Shown piece by piece: positions 49,108-60,577 of a DNA stretch of 64,000 nt. A model generated the notes under the pieces. It did no database searches and had not been told where the DNA came from. It was given only the letters and a program-made list of their open reading frames with translations. Location of the stretch: assembly GCA_036898135.1 (NCBI GenBank), contig CM072522.1, positions 1,250,652-1,314,651 on the forward strand. Reading direction: 5' to 3'. Numbering within the stretch: the first letter of the stretch is position 1; each line of letters begins with the position of its first letter. This stretch comes from Oncomelania hupensis. Taxonomy: Eukaryota; Mollusca; Gastropoda; Littorinimorpha; Pomatiopsidae. The position numbers and the translations under genes were made by a program.

Positions 49108-49655
49108 GAAAATAAATAAATAAAATTTAAAAAAAAGAAAAAGAAAGAGAAAACAACGTACCAGTAAACTGTGATAACGATGCACACACACAGTACAGAG
49201 GATCAGTTGCAGGCAGTTTTGTGGTAGAATTCTGCAAGTGTAGATATAACTAGCCTGATCACCTCTAAGATGACTGCAGGCAGGCAGGCAGGTAGATTAA
49301 CGTCACCGGACACTAGAAGCATATAGGGGACTTAAGATGGCTTCTAGATTCCAGGCTTATATAGGCGACTGCCACGTCGGAAGATGTTTAAGGGGTTGGG
49401 GGCGGGGGGGAGGGAGGAGCAATATATTTTCGGGGGAGGAGCTAGGTAGAGGGAAGGGACATTATTGATATAATAGTTTTGTAAAGGTTAATTGCACATA
49501 TTCTGCTGACAATATCTTAGTATGTTTTAGAATTCGATAGTGTGTGTGTTTTAATGTTTTAGAGATTATTGTGTGTTCCAAAGTACCAATCATAGTATGA
49601 TTAAATAATTAACATATAAAACCAGAACACATTTGAGCTCATTCGTACATTTATT

Positions 49656-49717
<62 letters not shown>

Positions 49718-49877
49718 ATCATAATAATATCACACTCACACACACACACCCCACACACACACCCACACTCACACACACCCTTCTTTGTCTTTGAGCACTT
49801 GTGCTGATGCAAAGTCCTACACCTGATTCTGGTGACTTCTTTATTTGAAGGTTTAGGTGTGAAATGACAACATCACC
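49106..49877. other. Non-coding stretch with (CT)n, (AT)n and (CA)n
   Basis: (CT)n at about 49661-49700, (AT)n at 49700-49718 and CA-rich sequence at 49731-49782. A G-rich run lies near 49395-49420. Confidence 0.6.
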
Positions 49878-51018
49878 AGGGATTAATCTTGAAAGTGACC
49901 ATGATTTGACCAGTTCACAGGTAAAACAATAGGTCATTTTGGAAAGCAATAAGTCACACAGTCTCATTCGATCGCTTATCAGTACAAATGGTACAAAATA
50001 ACAACGCTAAGGCATTAACCGATTTTATATTCAGCCTTTTTAAATTGTTAAAATGACATGCTGATGCACACAGTTATAGGTAGAAATTCAATCCTTTTTA
50101 AATTGTCTGCTAATTATTACTGTTTTCACTGCTTTGAAAGAGACAACAGTTTTCTTGGTTTTGCTGCTGCCCGTATCTGCAGCTCTCTTTCTATATTTAC
50201 AGTTTCAAGCTTTACAGAAAGCAGCAAGTTCCGTGTTTCTGCTGTCAGTCTGTTCCGCAATGCTGTCAGAATGCGGTTTTGTGCAGAGAAGCTCTCTCAC
50301 AATCAGCAGTTTGCAGGGGGCAGGTAACCGCGAAAGCAGCCAGCTTCAGCAGGTTTGGAAATTCATCCGCGTGATGAGCTGCAAGCATGGCCCACACATC
50401 TCTGATGTTTTCTCGTGGGTAGTCTTGTGAAAGCACTGTTGCCTTGGCCCTCCACCATTCTTCCAAACATGCCTCAGAATTCAGTAGTAGCTGTAAGGAG
50501 GCACTTTGTTTTTGATTTTCTTCATCAATCCAATCATGAGTCTGGATCTGCCCATATTGATCCAATAACTTCTGCATCTTGGCATCTCCCCATTTAGACA
50601 ACTCCTCTTTGGCAAGAATTCCAAAACAGGACACTACATTACCGATTTTTTGCCAGTTTCTGATCTTGGCTTTTTTTTGGAGGCATTGTTTTGTTTGTTG
50701 ACAAAATGGAATCGCAAACTAGATCTACACTGTGACTGTCAATGCGTTGGCGCGTTGCATGTCAGCAATGAAAACTATGGATCGGAAAAGCTTGTATTAT
50801 ACTGCAAGGGGAAATAATTTAGTTTCGGTAATGGTTGTGCTAAGTTTACTTATTGAGTTCGCAGTTTGTATAGAACTTTTTAAATGACAAATCTTCGCAA
50901 AGTTTGACCGCCCGATCGTAAAATCAATAGGTCACTTGACCAGCTGGCTGGCAAAACAATCGGTCATTTCAGATTTGTATGCGTCAATGACCGATGACCG
51001 ACGCCAAGAATAAACCCT
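49878..51018 (-). mobile_element. Deleted hAT DNA transposon with inverted repeats and 8-bp duplication
   Basis: The left end AGGGATTAATCTTG (49878-49891) pairs with the right end CAAGAATAAACCCT (51005-51018), matching 12 of 14 as inverted repeats. The flanking 8 bp are acatcacc (49870-49877) and gcatcacc (51019-51026), 7 of 8 identical, the duplication length expected of hAT elements. A subterminal motif 'aaaacaatNggtcatt' occurs near both ends (49923, 50953) in direct orientation. At 1.14 kb the element is far shorter than an autonomous hAT element and holds only a transposase C-terminus. Confidence 0.8.
50126..50690 (-). pseudogene. hAT transposase C-terminal fragment (ZNF862-like)
   Basis: The minus strand reads AKIRNWQKIGNVVSCFGILA, then EEWWRAKATVLSQDYPREN, FPNLLKLAAFAVTCPLQTAD and CER. 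After a one-base frameshift at about 50290 it continues SFSAQNRILTALRNRLTAET to a TGA near 50126. The 'FPNL..LA......QTADCER.FS..NRI.T..RNRL' arrangement is the C-terminal dimerisation region of ZNF862-like hAT proteins (known family pattern). The N-terminal zinc finger and DDE core are missing, so it is inactive. Confidence 0.85.
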
Positions 51019-51242
51019 GCATCACCGTCATGAGCTCTCGCTCCTGATTCTAACTGTGTACTATTTTTCATCCTGTAATCAAAACTGACGAAGTAAAACT
51101 TTACGAACATACTGAAGACTACGTGAGTGTAATTTTTCTGGTGACCATTCAAGAGGACATGTGATGACCACCCGCCAATAACTTTTACATTCAAACTGAA
51201 GACAGCAGAGTGTTTCAGTTCCCGCCAAATTTTGGGCGACAA

Positions 51243-52622
51243 TGTGACGTGGGACTTTATTGTTGCTGGGCTCTGCACAATGGAATGCTATTACCTACTC
51301 GTCTTTAGTCTATGGGGATCGCTAGTAATCTCCCTGTGACTTAACTTAATACATTTATTTGTTTAGCTCGGTCTGTGGTTAGGGTGGGGTACAGAGATAG
51401 ATAGAAAATTAGTAAATGATCACTGTAACACTAGCTCTCACACGGCTATGAAACATAGGTAGTCCAGCCACTTGATAACAGTAAATATACATTTATTTCC
51501 TCTACTCTATACACGACCTTTGAAGTACGATACTAACTTAAAAGTTCAAATGTCTCTTGGACTGGTTCGCTTTTGGTAGTTCTAGGCAGCTGCTGTAACA
51601 TCATTGGGCACTGGTTGTTTTCTGCCCTAAGAGTCAGAGTTCTGGAAGAGTGGACTACTATGGTCCTGTGATACAGATTTTGGTGCACTTAGCTGTGGGT
51701 TTGAAGCGCTGCGTTGTGGTTGCTTCCTTGACCAGCTGTGTTGTTGTGGAGTCTTCTCCTTGTGGCTAGACTGGTAGGCTCTTTCCGCTCAGTGCGTTAA
51801 AGGCCTCTGCAGACCAACGTTCAGCGACGACTCGTTCTGGTCTTTCGCCTTGTTGGGCTCACGATACAATGCCTGCTCGTCTTTAACATATGAGAAAAAA
51901 TTCTGCACAACCCTGTATACTAGGTGTGTGCAGAACGTCTCACTGAAGGCCGAAGTAGCCATCAGTGATTAGCTCCACATCTCTATATATAAGCGACGAA
52001 CATTCTGCTAAGTCCATGGTCCACTGGAATCTCCACTCTAATTTCCTATACATATATAAATATAAATCATGGCTAACTATACACATAGAGAAATAATTAA
52101 TATTATACACGTTCTCTGGTACAGCCACTGGTCTGCAAGCATACATATAGGTTAAACAACAGTGGGTTCGTACCTAATACAACATGGCGTCGGCCGGTCG
52201 TGTTCGCCACGTGGTCACACACGTTGGACTAACAATTCAATTCTAAGCATAGCAAATTTCACAAACATAATTCAACAAAAATATCAATACATCACGATGA
52301 AACAAAACTATGTTCATGTACCTTCTTGACAATGTCAGGCCGAGGCTAACTTGCTTGAATCGATTTTTCAACAAGCCCTGCTTTCCGTCTATGGAGAGAT
52401 TTCTGCTAGAGTGTAGCTGTGTACTCCTCTTAGCTTGAACGCACAATGAATCTTCTACCTCTCCTCTGCCTAACCAGGCAGAACTGGTTCTACCTAATCT
52501 TGCTGTGTTCTGATTGGATCTAAAATCTGATTGGCTGTAAAATCGAAGCGAAAATTGAAGCGCTCTAATGTAAGCTGCGATGATTCACTACACTGTGCGG
52601 GCGTCACTATACAACTGTTACA
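51243..52622 (-). repeat. LTR-like block, probable solo LTR remnant
   Basis: Read on the minus strand it ends '…aataaagtcccacgtcaca'. About 170 bp at this end (51243-51410) match the end of the LTR at 32683-34172. An AATAAA lies close to the end as in a short R-U5. The other end, TGTAACAG near 52622, is only a guess. No matching short duplication was found at the flanks, so the left border is uncertain. Confidence 0.5.
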
Positions 52623-52756
52623 CTGACTAAACAAGGCAACAGCTTATGGGCAGTGTTTAATTCTCGGCTCTTGTTACAGACCACACATATTGATTTGAAT
52701 CGTAATCTGACTACAGTTCTGTGTTTAGCTTCCCGCATAATTTGTGAACAATACAC

Positions 52757-53205
52757 ATATCACCAATAACGAAGTCCGACAGTCCATCACACAAGCCATT
52801 GGACAACACGATGACATGCTCACATGGCCTTGTAAAGACCATCCTGCAAGGCACGGTGCAAGGAGTCAAAAGAGGGAGACCGAAAAAGAGGTGGGAGGAC
52901 AACATTCGAGAATAAACTGGCTTGACACTGAGCGAAGCCATGAGGGTTGCTGAGGACAGAGAAAATGGAATACGCTGATTAAACGACGTCGTCAGAGCGC
53001 ACGACTTGTGTACTTGCGTCTCGGGCGACGTGGGTTCGAATCCTGACTTCAGCAAATTATTTTGTGATTGCTGGATAGTAGTGGCCAGCGCTTTGAGAAG
53101 CTCTCTGAGCTTGTAAGTGCGCTTTATAAGAGTAATATCTTTTTCTTTTTTTCATCCATGACCTTCGAGTTATGGGATAGGATAGGATAGGATAGGATAG
53201 GATAG
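52757..53205 (+). mobile_element. RTE 3' fragment split by a SINE
   Basis: The 3' coding end (ITNNEVRQSITQAIGQHDD) starts at 52757. There is an internal deletion near 52825, then RWEDNIRE..TGL. At 52987 it is interrupted by a SINE and resumes at 53158 with 'cgagttatgggatagg' and five GGATA units. Confidence 0.88.
52988..53152 (+). mobile_element. tRNA-derived SINE inside the RTE fragment
   Basis: T-arm 'cgtgggttcgaatcctgac' lies at about 53028-53046, with a tail 'agtgcgctttataagagta' running into T-rich sequence. The head (cagagcgcacgacttgtg) is a weak tRNA match. Confidence 0.65.
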
Positions 53206-53299
53206 GGGAGGACACATATTGATTTAAATAGATAGTAACTCTGATCACAGTGCAGTGTTTCGGTTCCTGCCTAATTTTAGGCTACCATACATAGTGGGT

Positions 53300-53941
53300 T
53301 CGGGCACTGAATAGAATAGACCCAACGTTTCCCGGCGTGTCGTAAGAGGCGACTAACAGGGGTGATGTCAGCACGGCATCACTGAGCGAAAGTCTTCTAC
53401 ACAGAAGTCATCGACCAGGACGGAGAAACCTCATGTTACTAAAGGTTCAACGACCACGTGCTCGCGGCCAAGGCGAGTCACACTGTATTCGTGGATATCG
53501 GCTGTGGCCAACAGCCTGGAGAGGATTTAGCCCTGCCCAAGACACACTGCATGATGAAAACAACCATTCAATCCATACCGGATCGGTCGTCGCCCGGGTT
53601 ACCAAGGACCGCGCCTTCCGCTGGCCACCTAGCTGGACGGAGGTGATAAGTGTACTACTGATGGACAACTTAGCAAGATCCGCACGAGAAACAACAACGT
53701 CATAGGAACCTGGAATGTTAGGACGCTAACTGCGAATGGAAATTTAGAGGAACTGGCCCAAGAGCTGGACCACTATCGATGGAACATTTTAGGTATCAGC
53801 GAACTGCGCTGGGAAGCCTTAGGTGAAACAAAGACCGACAAAGGCCACAAGCTTTATTTCAGCGGGAGTGAAGACAGGCACGAACATCTATGGTGCCCCT
53901 ACGACCTCCGGGTTACGGGACAGGATAGGATAAGATAGGAT
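53300..53941 (+). mobile_element. RTE derivative containing only the 5' and 3' ends
   Basis: The 5' part includes 'ggcgtgtcgtaagaggcgac' and an open frame for the endonuclease N-terminus: VIGTWNVRTLTANGNLEEL, then WNILGISELRWEALGE to SEDRHE at about 53884. The sequence then jumps without a gap into the last 55 bp of the RTE (atctatggtgcccctacgac … gggacaggataggat). Endonuclease core, RT and C-terminus are all absent. The endonuclease N-terminus here supplies the region missing from the truncated copies. Confidence 0.85.
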
Positions 53942-53944
53942 ATT

Positions 53945-54098
53945 ATCAATAACACCTTGTAAACACTGTATACACATCAGTGTTCAATGACAACCTTGTA
54001 AACACCGTATACGCATTAGTGATCAAGAACACCTTGTAAACCCTGTAAACGCTGTATACACATCAGTGTTCAATAACAACCTTGTAAACACTATACAG
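53945..54098. repeat. 39-bp tandem repeat, four copies
   Basis: 'accttgtaaaca' recurs at about 53954, 53993, 54031 and 54079. The last interval is longer by an internal 10-bp duplication. The array starts immediately after the RTE derivative's tail. Confidence 0.85.
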
Positions 54099-55328
54099 TC
54101 GAACACACATAAAATGAAGTCCAGGGGACATATTTTTGTCTTCGTTATAGCCGAAGTTTGTTGTATTCTTAGTGGATGGTTAGTGGCCGAATTGTGTGTT
54201 TATATTCGTTATGTCTGTCGTGTCTCTAAAATGAGTCTTTGATGTAAGATTTACAGCCCAGAACACGTCAAACTGTATTCTCGTAGTGTTATGTTCAAAT
54301 GGGTTGATTTTAGAAGTGTTTTGCAAGATAAAGGTGATCAAGGGAAATACACATTCATGTACTTTATTCTGAGACATGTTGAAAATTCAGTCTTTCTACT
54401 TTCAGAAAATTAATACTTTCTTATAACTGTGAACAGTTTCTGGGTGCCAAGTACAAAAGGAAAAAATTAGACCTGTCTCTTTCTGCCAGATCTTAAATTG
54501 GCATGCCTTCTAAACTAATACTTTGCTAAATGATGTCGTATCCAAAAAGTTAGGAAGAAACGTGCCAATAAAGCATATGGGTCTTTCTACAGACACCTGA
54601 ATGAAGTAAACATTTCTGCAAACAAGAACTTTGTGGTTTTATGTCCTATCCTATCCTATCCTATCCTATCCCTTAACTGTTTTGCGTCATTTCCGCGAAT
54701 TTACGTCATTTGTGATACTTTTTTATTTGAACATTTTAGTTATTCAATGCTTACAGGGTCCAACGGACTAAATAACCGAATAAGGGCCACAACTTGTTTG
54801 AAAGAAGACTCACCCCTGATCTGTATTAAAGATCTGCTGAAACTATCCTAGTGGTAACACTGAAGGTAACACCTTGGACCTTCACCTTTAACAGCCGGTC
54901 ACTTTTCAATAAAAGCATCGCGATCCGGGAACGCCGAGGCTATACTCTAATTAATCGAACCCCCGTTTACCCCCCAAAAATTGATTATTAACATCATTAT
55001 AAAATATCAACAAAACACATACATATAAAATGCCAACATTGCTAAATAATAATTTCATAGGAAGCCCTAGTGACCATTTGGCAGAAAGCGTCTAAAATTC
55101 CCCCAGCTGATACAACAGATCTTACACACAAATGAGGAGTTTTGTCCCGGAAGAGTTTTCAAGAGAAAAGGTACATGACTGGTCTAGCGAAGAAGTATAG
55201 TAGAATGAGTAGGAATGAGAAAGAACAAATGAGAAAGTTAGAGACAGTGGGAATTTTAAAGCACTAGATTTCCAGAAAGTGGGGATACTATTTATACAGA
55301 ACCCCCCGGCATCCCTACGGGGAAGACT
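54099..55328. other. Non-coding stretch with a minimal RTE tail and repeat scraps
   Basis: Five CCTAT units followed by 'cccttaactg' at 54642-54676 are the last bases of an inverted RTE. 'gcttacagggtccaacggac' near 54750 matches a segment near 43703. Bases 55255-55320 resemble 41050-41110. No gene is supported. Confidence 0.6.
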
Positions 55329-55505
55329 AACATTTGGTGACCTTGACCTTGAAGTGAAGTCATTCATTCACTGATCATTTATAAGGTCTCATGGGTATGC
55401 ACCATATCTTACCCTGTTTGAGTTTAATAGTTGAAATAGGTTCTGAGATATTAATCCACTTGCAAGTTTTGCACAGACAGACGGCGGACAGATGGACGGA
55501 CATTT
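55329..55505. repeat. Interspersed 'tgaccttgacctt' repeat
   Basis: It has the same order of landmarks as 9163-9262 (tgaccttgaccttgaag, then an aggtctca segment, then aagttttgcacagacagac), with insertions in the middle. Confidence 0.65.
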
Positions 55506-55777
55506 TTATAATGTCATTTTTGGACTATGTATGACTCATCTCGCACAGATTTGCAAAAAATATGTATTTTTTGTTTTGTTTTGGGGTGAGCACATAGACT
55601 GACATTGCTATGCATGCGAGTCAAAAATTGGCTAATAACTTTCCGCTCTTACCACCTTGGACCTTCACCTGAATAATGTAACCACCACTGATTTTACAGA
55701 CCCTAGAAGTAATGCCATCGTGTATCGTTTGGTAGGAATTCATAAAACTGTTAATGAGGGAAAAATGCCCCAAGTTG

Positions 55778-58346
55778 ATATTTTTAATGAAAATCTATAG
55801 GCGGTCCTTGACCAAGTGCCGAAGAAGGACATAGTCATAGTGCAAGGCGACTGGAATGCCAAGGTTGGCCAAGATGCGCACCACAACTGGGGAGACACAT
55901 GTGGACCCCACTGCAACAACGAGACAAATGATAGTGGTCTGAGACTCTTGTAGTTGCCAGATACAACAATCTGGTACTGGCAAACACGCTTGGTCTCCAC
56001 AAAAACTCAAGACGATGGACATGGCAGAGTCCCGGTGGGGAGCATCACAACCAGATAGATTACATCTTGGTCAAAAAACGCTTCAGATCAAGCATCAGCA
56101 TTTGCAGGACACGCACTTTTCCAGGAGCAGACATCGGAAGTGACCACGATCTCGTGATGATGTCTTTCCGGCTCCACTTGAAGAGAGTAAATACAGCAAA
56201 GTGCACTAGACTGAAGTTCGACCTGGACAATCTGCAAGACCCGGAAGTGGCAGAACTATTTCAGGCCACAATTGGAGGGAAATTTGCACCACTGCTCATT
56301 TTAAGGGCTGGTCAAATAGATGTCAACACCATGACCACCACCTTCAACTCAGCTGTGACAGATGCCGCCACTGAGATCCTTACCAAGCACCGACCAAAGA
56401 AGAAGCCGTGGAAGCCGTGGATCACACCTGAACTTTTGGATCTGCGTGATAAACAAAGAGAAATAAAAAAAGAAAAAGAACACCTCACAGGGAGCTGATG
56501 TATACCGAAAAATCAACAATGACATCCGAAACGGCATGCGCACAGCAAAGGAGAACTGGATAGAAGATCAATGCCAGGAAATAAAGAACAGTCTGAACAA
56601 GAACAACAGCAAGAAGGTCTACCAGACTGTGAAGCGGCTGACAAGTGTCAAACAGCCCAAAGTCTCCACGATCCAAAGCAAGGTTGGCATATGCCTTACA
56701 GAAGAACAAGAAGTCTTGGAAAGATGGATAGAGTACTGCTCTGACCTTTGCAGCCATACACCAAATGAAGACCCATCAGTTCTAGCATGTCCCGAGAACA
56801 GAGCAGAAGAAATCCTCCCAATTCTCCGGGAAGAAGTTGAGGAAGCAGTGCAATCGCTAAAGAAAGTCAGCGGGAGAGAACAACATACCCGCGGAACTGC
56901 TACAAGCAGGAGGAAAAGTGATGATTGATGCCCTTACCATTATCTGTAACAAGATCTGGCAGAGAGGGCAGTGGCCTATACCATGGACCCAGTGGCTTGT
57001 CATCACTCTTCCCAAAAAAGGTAACCTCCAGGAGTGTGAAAATTACCGCACCATCAGCCTCATCAGACATTCTAGCAAGGTCCTCCTGAAAATAATACTC
57101 AACAGGTTGAAACCCCAAGCTGAACAAATCATAGCTGAAGAACAAGCAGGATTCAGGGCAGGGCGAAGTACCACTGAACAGATTTTCAACCTCAGAATAA
57201 TCTGTGAGAAATACCCGCAGCACCAACAACATCTTTATCATGTGCTCATAGACTTCAAGAAGGCGTTTGACCGAGTCTGGCATGCAGCTCTATGGGCAAC
57301 AATGAAAATGTACAACATCAGCGCAAAAATTATTGAAGTCATCAAAAGCCTGTGTGACAAGGCTACCAGTGCAGTCCTCCACAACAGCGCCATCGGGAAC
57401 TGGTTCAGAACAACAATCGGTGTGCGTCAAGGATGCCTACTCTCTCCAACACTCTTCAACATCTTCCTAGAGCGCATCATGTCAGATGCTCTTGAAGATC
57501 ACGAAGGCACAGTCAGCATAGGGGGTAGAGCAATCTCCAATCTTCGTTTTGCGGATGACATTAATGGATTCGTTGGAGAGGAACAAGAACTTGAACAGCT
57601 GGTACAGAGGTTTGATACCACCTTCAGAGCTTATGGAATGGAAATAAGTGCAGAGAAGACCAAAATGATGACCAACAACACCAATGGCATCAACACGGAC
57701 ATCAAAGTCCAAGGCCAATCCCTCAACACAGTGCATAGCTTCAAATATTTAGGAGCCATTGTATCAGACAATGGGTCCCGACAGGACGTCCTCTCCAGGA
57801 TCGCACAAACAACTGCTGCCCTGACAAGGTTGAAGCCCATTTGGAAAGACAGGACCATCAATCTGCATTCCAAAGTAAGACTGTCATCTCCATCTTCCTA
57901 TATGCTTGCGAAGCATGGACCCTCAAGGCAGATCTCCAACGAAGAATACAAAGCATGGAGATGAGGTGCTACAGAATACTTCTGGGCATTTCCTATACCC
58001 AAAGCATCACCAACGACGAAGTCCGACAGACCATCACACAAGTCATTGGACAACACGATGACCTGCTCACAGTGGTGAAGAAACGGAAACTCCGATGGTT
58101 TGGCCACGTCACCAGATCATCAGGCCTTGCAAAGACTGTTCTGCAAGACACATTGCAAGGAGGTAGAAGAAGAGGGAGACCGAAAAAGAGGTGGGAGGAC
58201 AACATTTGAGAATGGACTGGTTTGACACTGAGCGAAGCCATCAGGGCTGCTGAGGTTAGAGAAAGATGGAGTATGCTGGTTAAACGATCATCTGTGGTGC
58301 CCCTACGACCTCCGGGTTACGGGACAGGATATGATAGGATAGGATG
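55778..58346 (+). pseudogene. RTE-clade LINE copy with a largely open reverse transcriptase
   Basis: 5'-truncated in the endonuclease (YENL.AVLDQVPKKDIVIVQ), with TAG at 55798-55800 and frameshifts near 55950, 56475 and 56870. The RT is open for 348 codons (56918-57964): KKGNLQECENYRTISLIR, LIDFKKAFDRVWHAALW, GVRQGCLLSPTLFNIFLE and RFADDINGFVGEE. The FADD catalytic pair is intact. A deletion near 57885 shifts into the C-terminal domain (MEMRCYRILLGISYTQ, GRRRGRPKKRWEDN), with TGA at about 58207. The 3' end is 'gggttacgggacaggatatg' and GGATA units. It is inactive as a whole but has the most complete RT here. Confidence 0.93.
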
Positions 58347-59132
58347 ATATAATTTTTTTACAGACAAATGGGGAACAATTGAAGCAGAGTCACCGAAGAC
58401 TGACATGACTTTTATTCCTGCACGGATAAGAATTGAATGCAAAGCACAATTTTAAAAATCCCTTTCATTAGGGTAAAGCGTTGAATTTCTTACACTGTCA
58501 TAGCCTATAGTTAAACTCTAATCATAGCGCAACACATATTCCTGTCTGTCGTCCCTTGCATAAATGTTATCCCCTTCCGGGAACATGTCTGTCTCCCGGG
58601 GTCTATATGTTCGCTAAAGGTCTGTGTTCCTTCTTTTGTTGTATCTTGCCATTCGTGCTGTCAACTTGTTCATTATAATTATTTCATGTGTACTTTCTTT
58701 TTATTATGCTGCATCACTTCCCAAATGTATTTCTTGTGCGCTCACTTGGCAATACGATTTTGTTTTCTTGCATACTGTCTTTGTTTAAAAAAAAATAGCT
58801 AGGACATTTGTATACGTTTCTATAGAAATGTATTTTTGTGTGTGGAAATTGCGTATTTTTATTTCAATAATTCAATACATATTTTGCTGCTAGTTACTTC
58901 CCTTGACGGCTTAGCGCGCGGAAGTGTTCAGTCCCCATAAAGTCCGTTCTAAAATGCTGGCCTGGGTACGTAAATCTGTATGTGCGTGCTCCTTATTGCA
59001 GCAGCTTGTGCATGCTTTTATATTCATTATGTTAGTGGAAATACCTTTTAGACAAATACCGAGCTATTGGTTTATACATTTCGCGTTTGTTAATTGTTGT
59101 AAGCTTATATGAAGAGCCTACTGTGTAAGTTG
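58347..59132. other. Non-coding stretch
   Basis: No supported gene. Confidence 0.5.
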
Positions 59133-59260
59133 TGGGGCCGGGTAAAGCGGCTTACTAGTAATCGAAAGGTATCTGGTTCGAATCCCGGATTGGCCAACGT
59201 GGGACCATAATATTATACAGTAACAGAGGGTAATTGTAGACTATAGTTACACGACAGAAG
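59133..59260 (+). mobile_element. tRNA-Thr-like SINE, plus strand
   Basis: The head 'ggggccgggtaaagcggctt', loop 'actagtaatcgaaagg' and T-arm 'ggttcgaatcccggattgg' match the SINE head at 2706-2779 except for a deletion in the D-arm. The body starts 'aacgtgggaccataatatta' as in that copy. The 22 bp at 59235-59256 match 2595-2616 on the same strand, opposite to what the head orientation predicts. Confidence 0.75.
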
Positions 59261-59767
59261 GGTCTCTAAAACTGTTCTTTTTGATCAAGCCTATTATAAA
59301 ATCCCTGACTAAAGTCTAAAGAGGCCACAGATCTTTTGATCAGATCTAAACTGGTACAGACTAAGTGGCCATCTAACTGATGACATTTTTTTCAGGAAAG
59401 AATGTGAAATGAAATAGAAACCACTTCATTACATACACGTGGTGCAGGTTTGGGGTATATTGTGTTTAATTGTTTGGTGTTAATTTATTATGTGGGCAGT
59501 GTAATGTTGTCCATTCACTTTTTAAGTTGCACAGTATGGAAACAGTTTTGCAGGCGCAAAGACTGAGGAGAAGAAAATAACTGTGGAGGAAGTGAACACA
59601 CGCGGTTACGTCTTATTCACCGTATAGTTTAGTTGCACCGCTGTATTCATCAAATGATATGTTTTGAACTTTACATTACAATGAATTCAAGAGTGTATGT
59701 AGAATTCAAGGAGTAAACAACTAAAAAAAAAAGTGTATTTCTCAGTGCTTTTTATTATATTTCTTAA

Positions 59768-59769
<2 letters not shown>

Positions 59770-59846
<77 letters not shown>
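59770..59846. repeat. (CT)n microsatellite
   Basis: CT dinucleotides followed by a C-run. Confidence 0.98.
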
Positions 59847-59850
<4 letters not shown>

Positions 59851-60031
59851 TCCCCCCCCACCCCTCCATTCTCTTGGGCTAGAGCAACATGGTAGGAGCT
59901 TCTTGCTGAGAATACACGTGGTTCAACTGTAGAGCCTCCTCCAACAGCATTTTCGCCCCACCCTCACCCCAACAATTCCCCACCCCACACAGCTGAATAC
60001 ATAAATAATCTTTGGCTGCATAAAGGTTCAC

Positions 60032-60147
60032 TATCCTATCCTATCCTGTCCCGTAGCTCGGAGGTCGTAGGGGCACTACAGATGATCGTTTAACCAGCAT
60101 ACTCCATCTTTCTCTGTCCTCAGCAGCCCTGATGGCTTCGCTCAGTG
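60032..60147 (-). mobile_element. RTE 3' end fragment
   Basis: 'cctatcctatcctgtcccgt' followed by about 95 bp of 3' coding end on the minus strand. Next to it, at about 60164-60222, a 22-bp unit 'gggtcgtggttgcctctaca' is repeated twice. Confidence 0.88.
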
Positions 60148-60299
60148 TAATGTAGTCTTTTTTAACGGGTCGTGGTTGCCTCTACACCGGGTCGTGGTGG
60201 CCTCTACACCATTACATATCATTGCTTGGTGGGTTCAAACACCGGTAGGAAGGAAAGTAATTTCTCGTTAGGTTAACTACTTCCCTTCTATAGTAGGAC

Positions 60300-60418
<119 letters not shown>

Positions 60419-60577
60419 TCTTTCTGTCTGTTATGCGTTGGTATATGTACATACATGTATCAGTGGAGTTTTCACATATATTTCCCTTCAAATTCTATTT
60501 CAAGAGGATTATCAGTTGTTCAACCTTCTGTCTATATAAATGAGTAGCTTGTGAGGTGCATGAGTATGACTGTGCTA

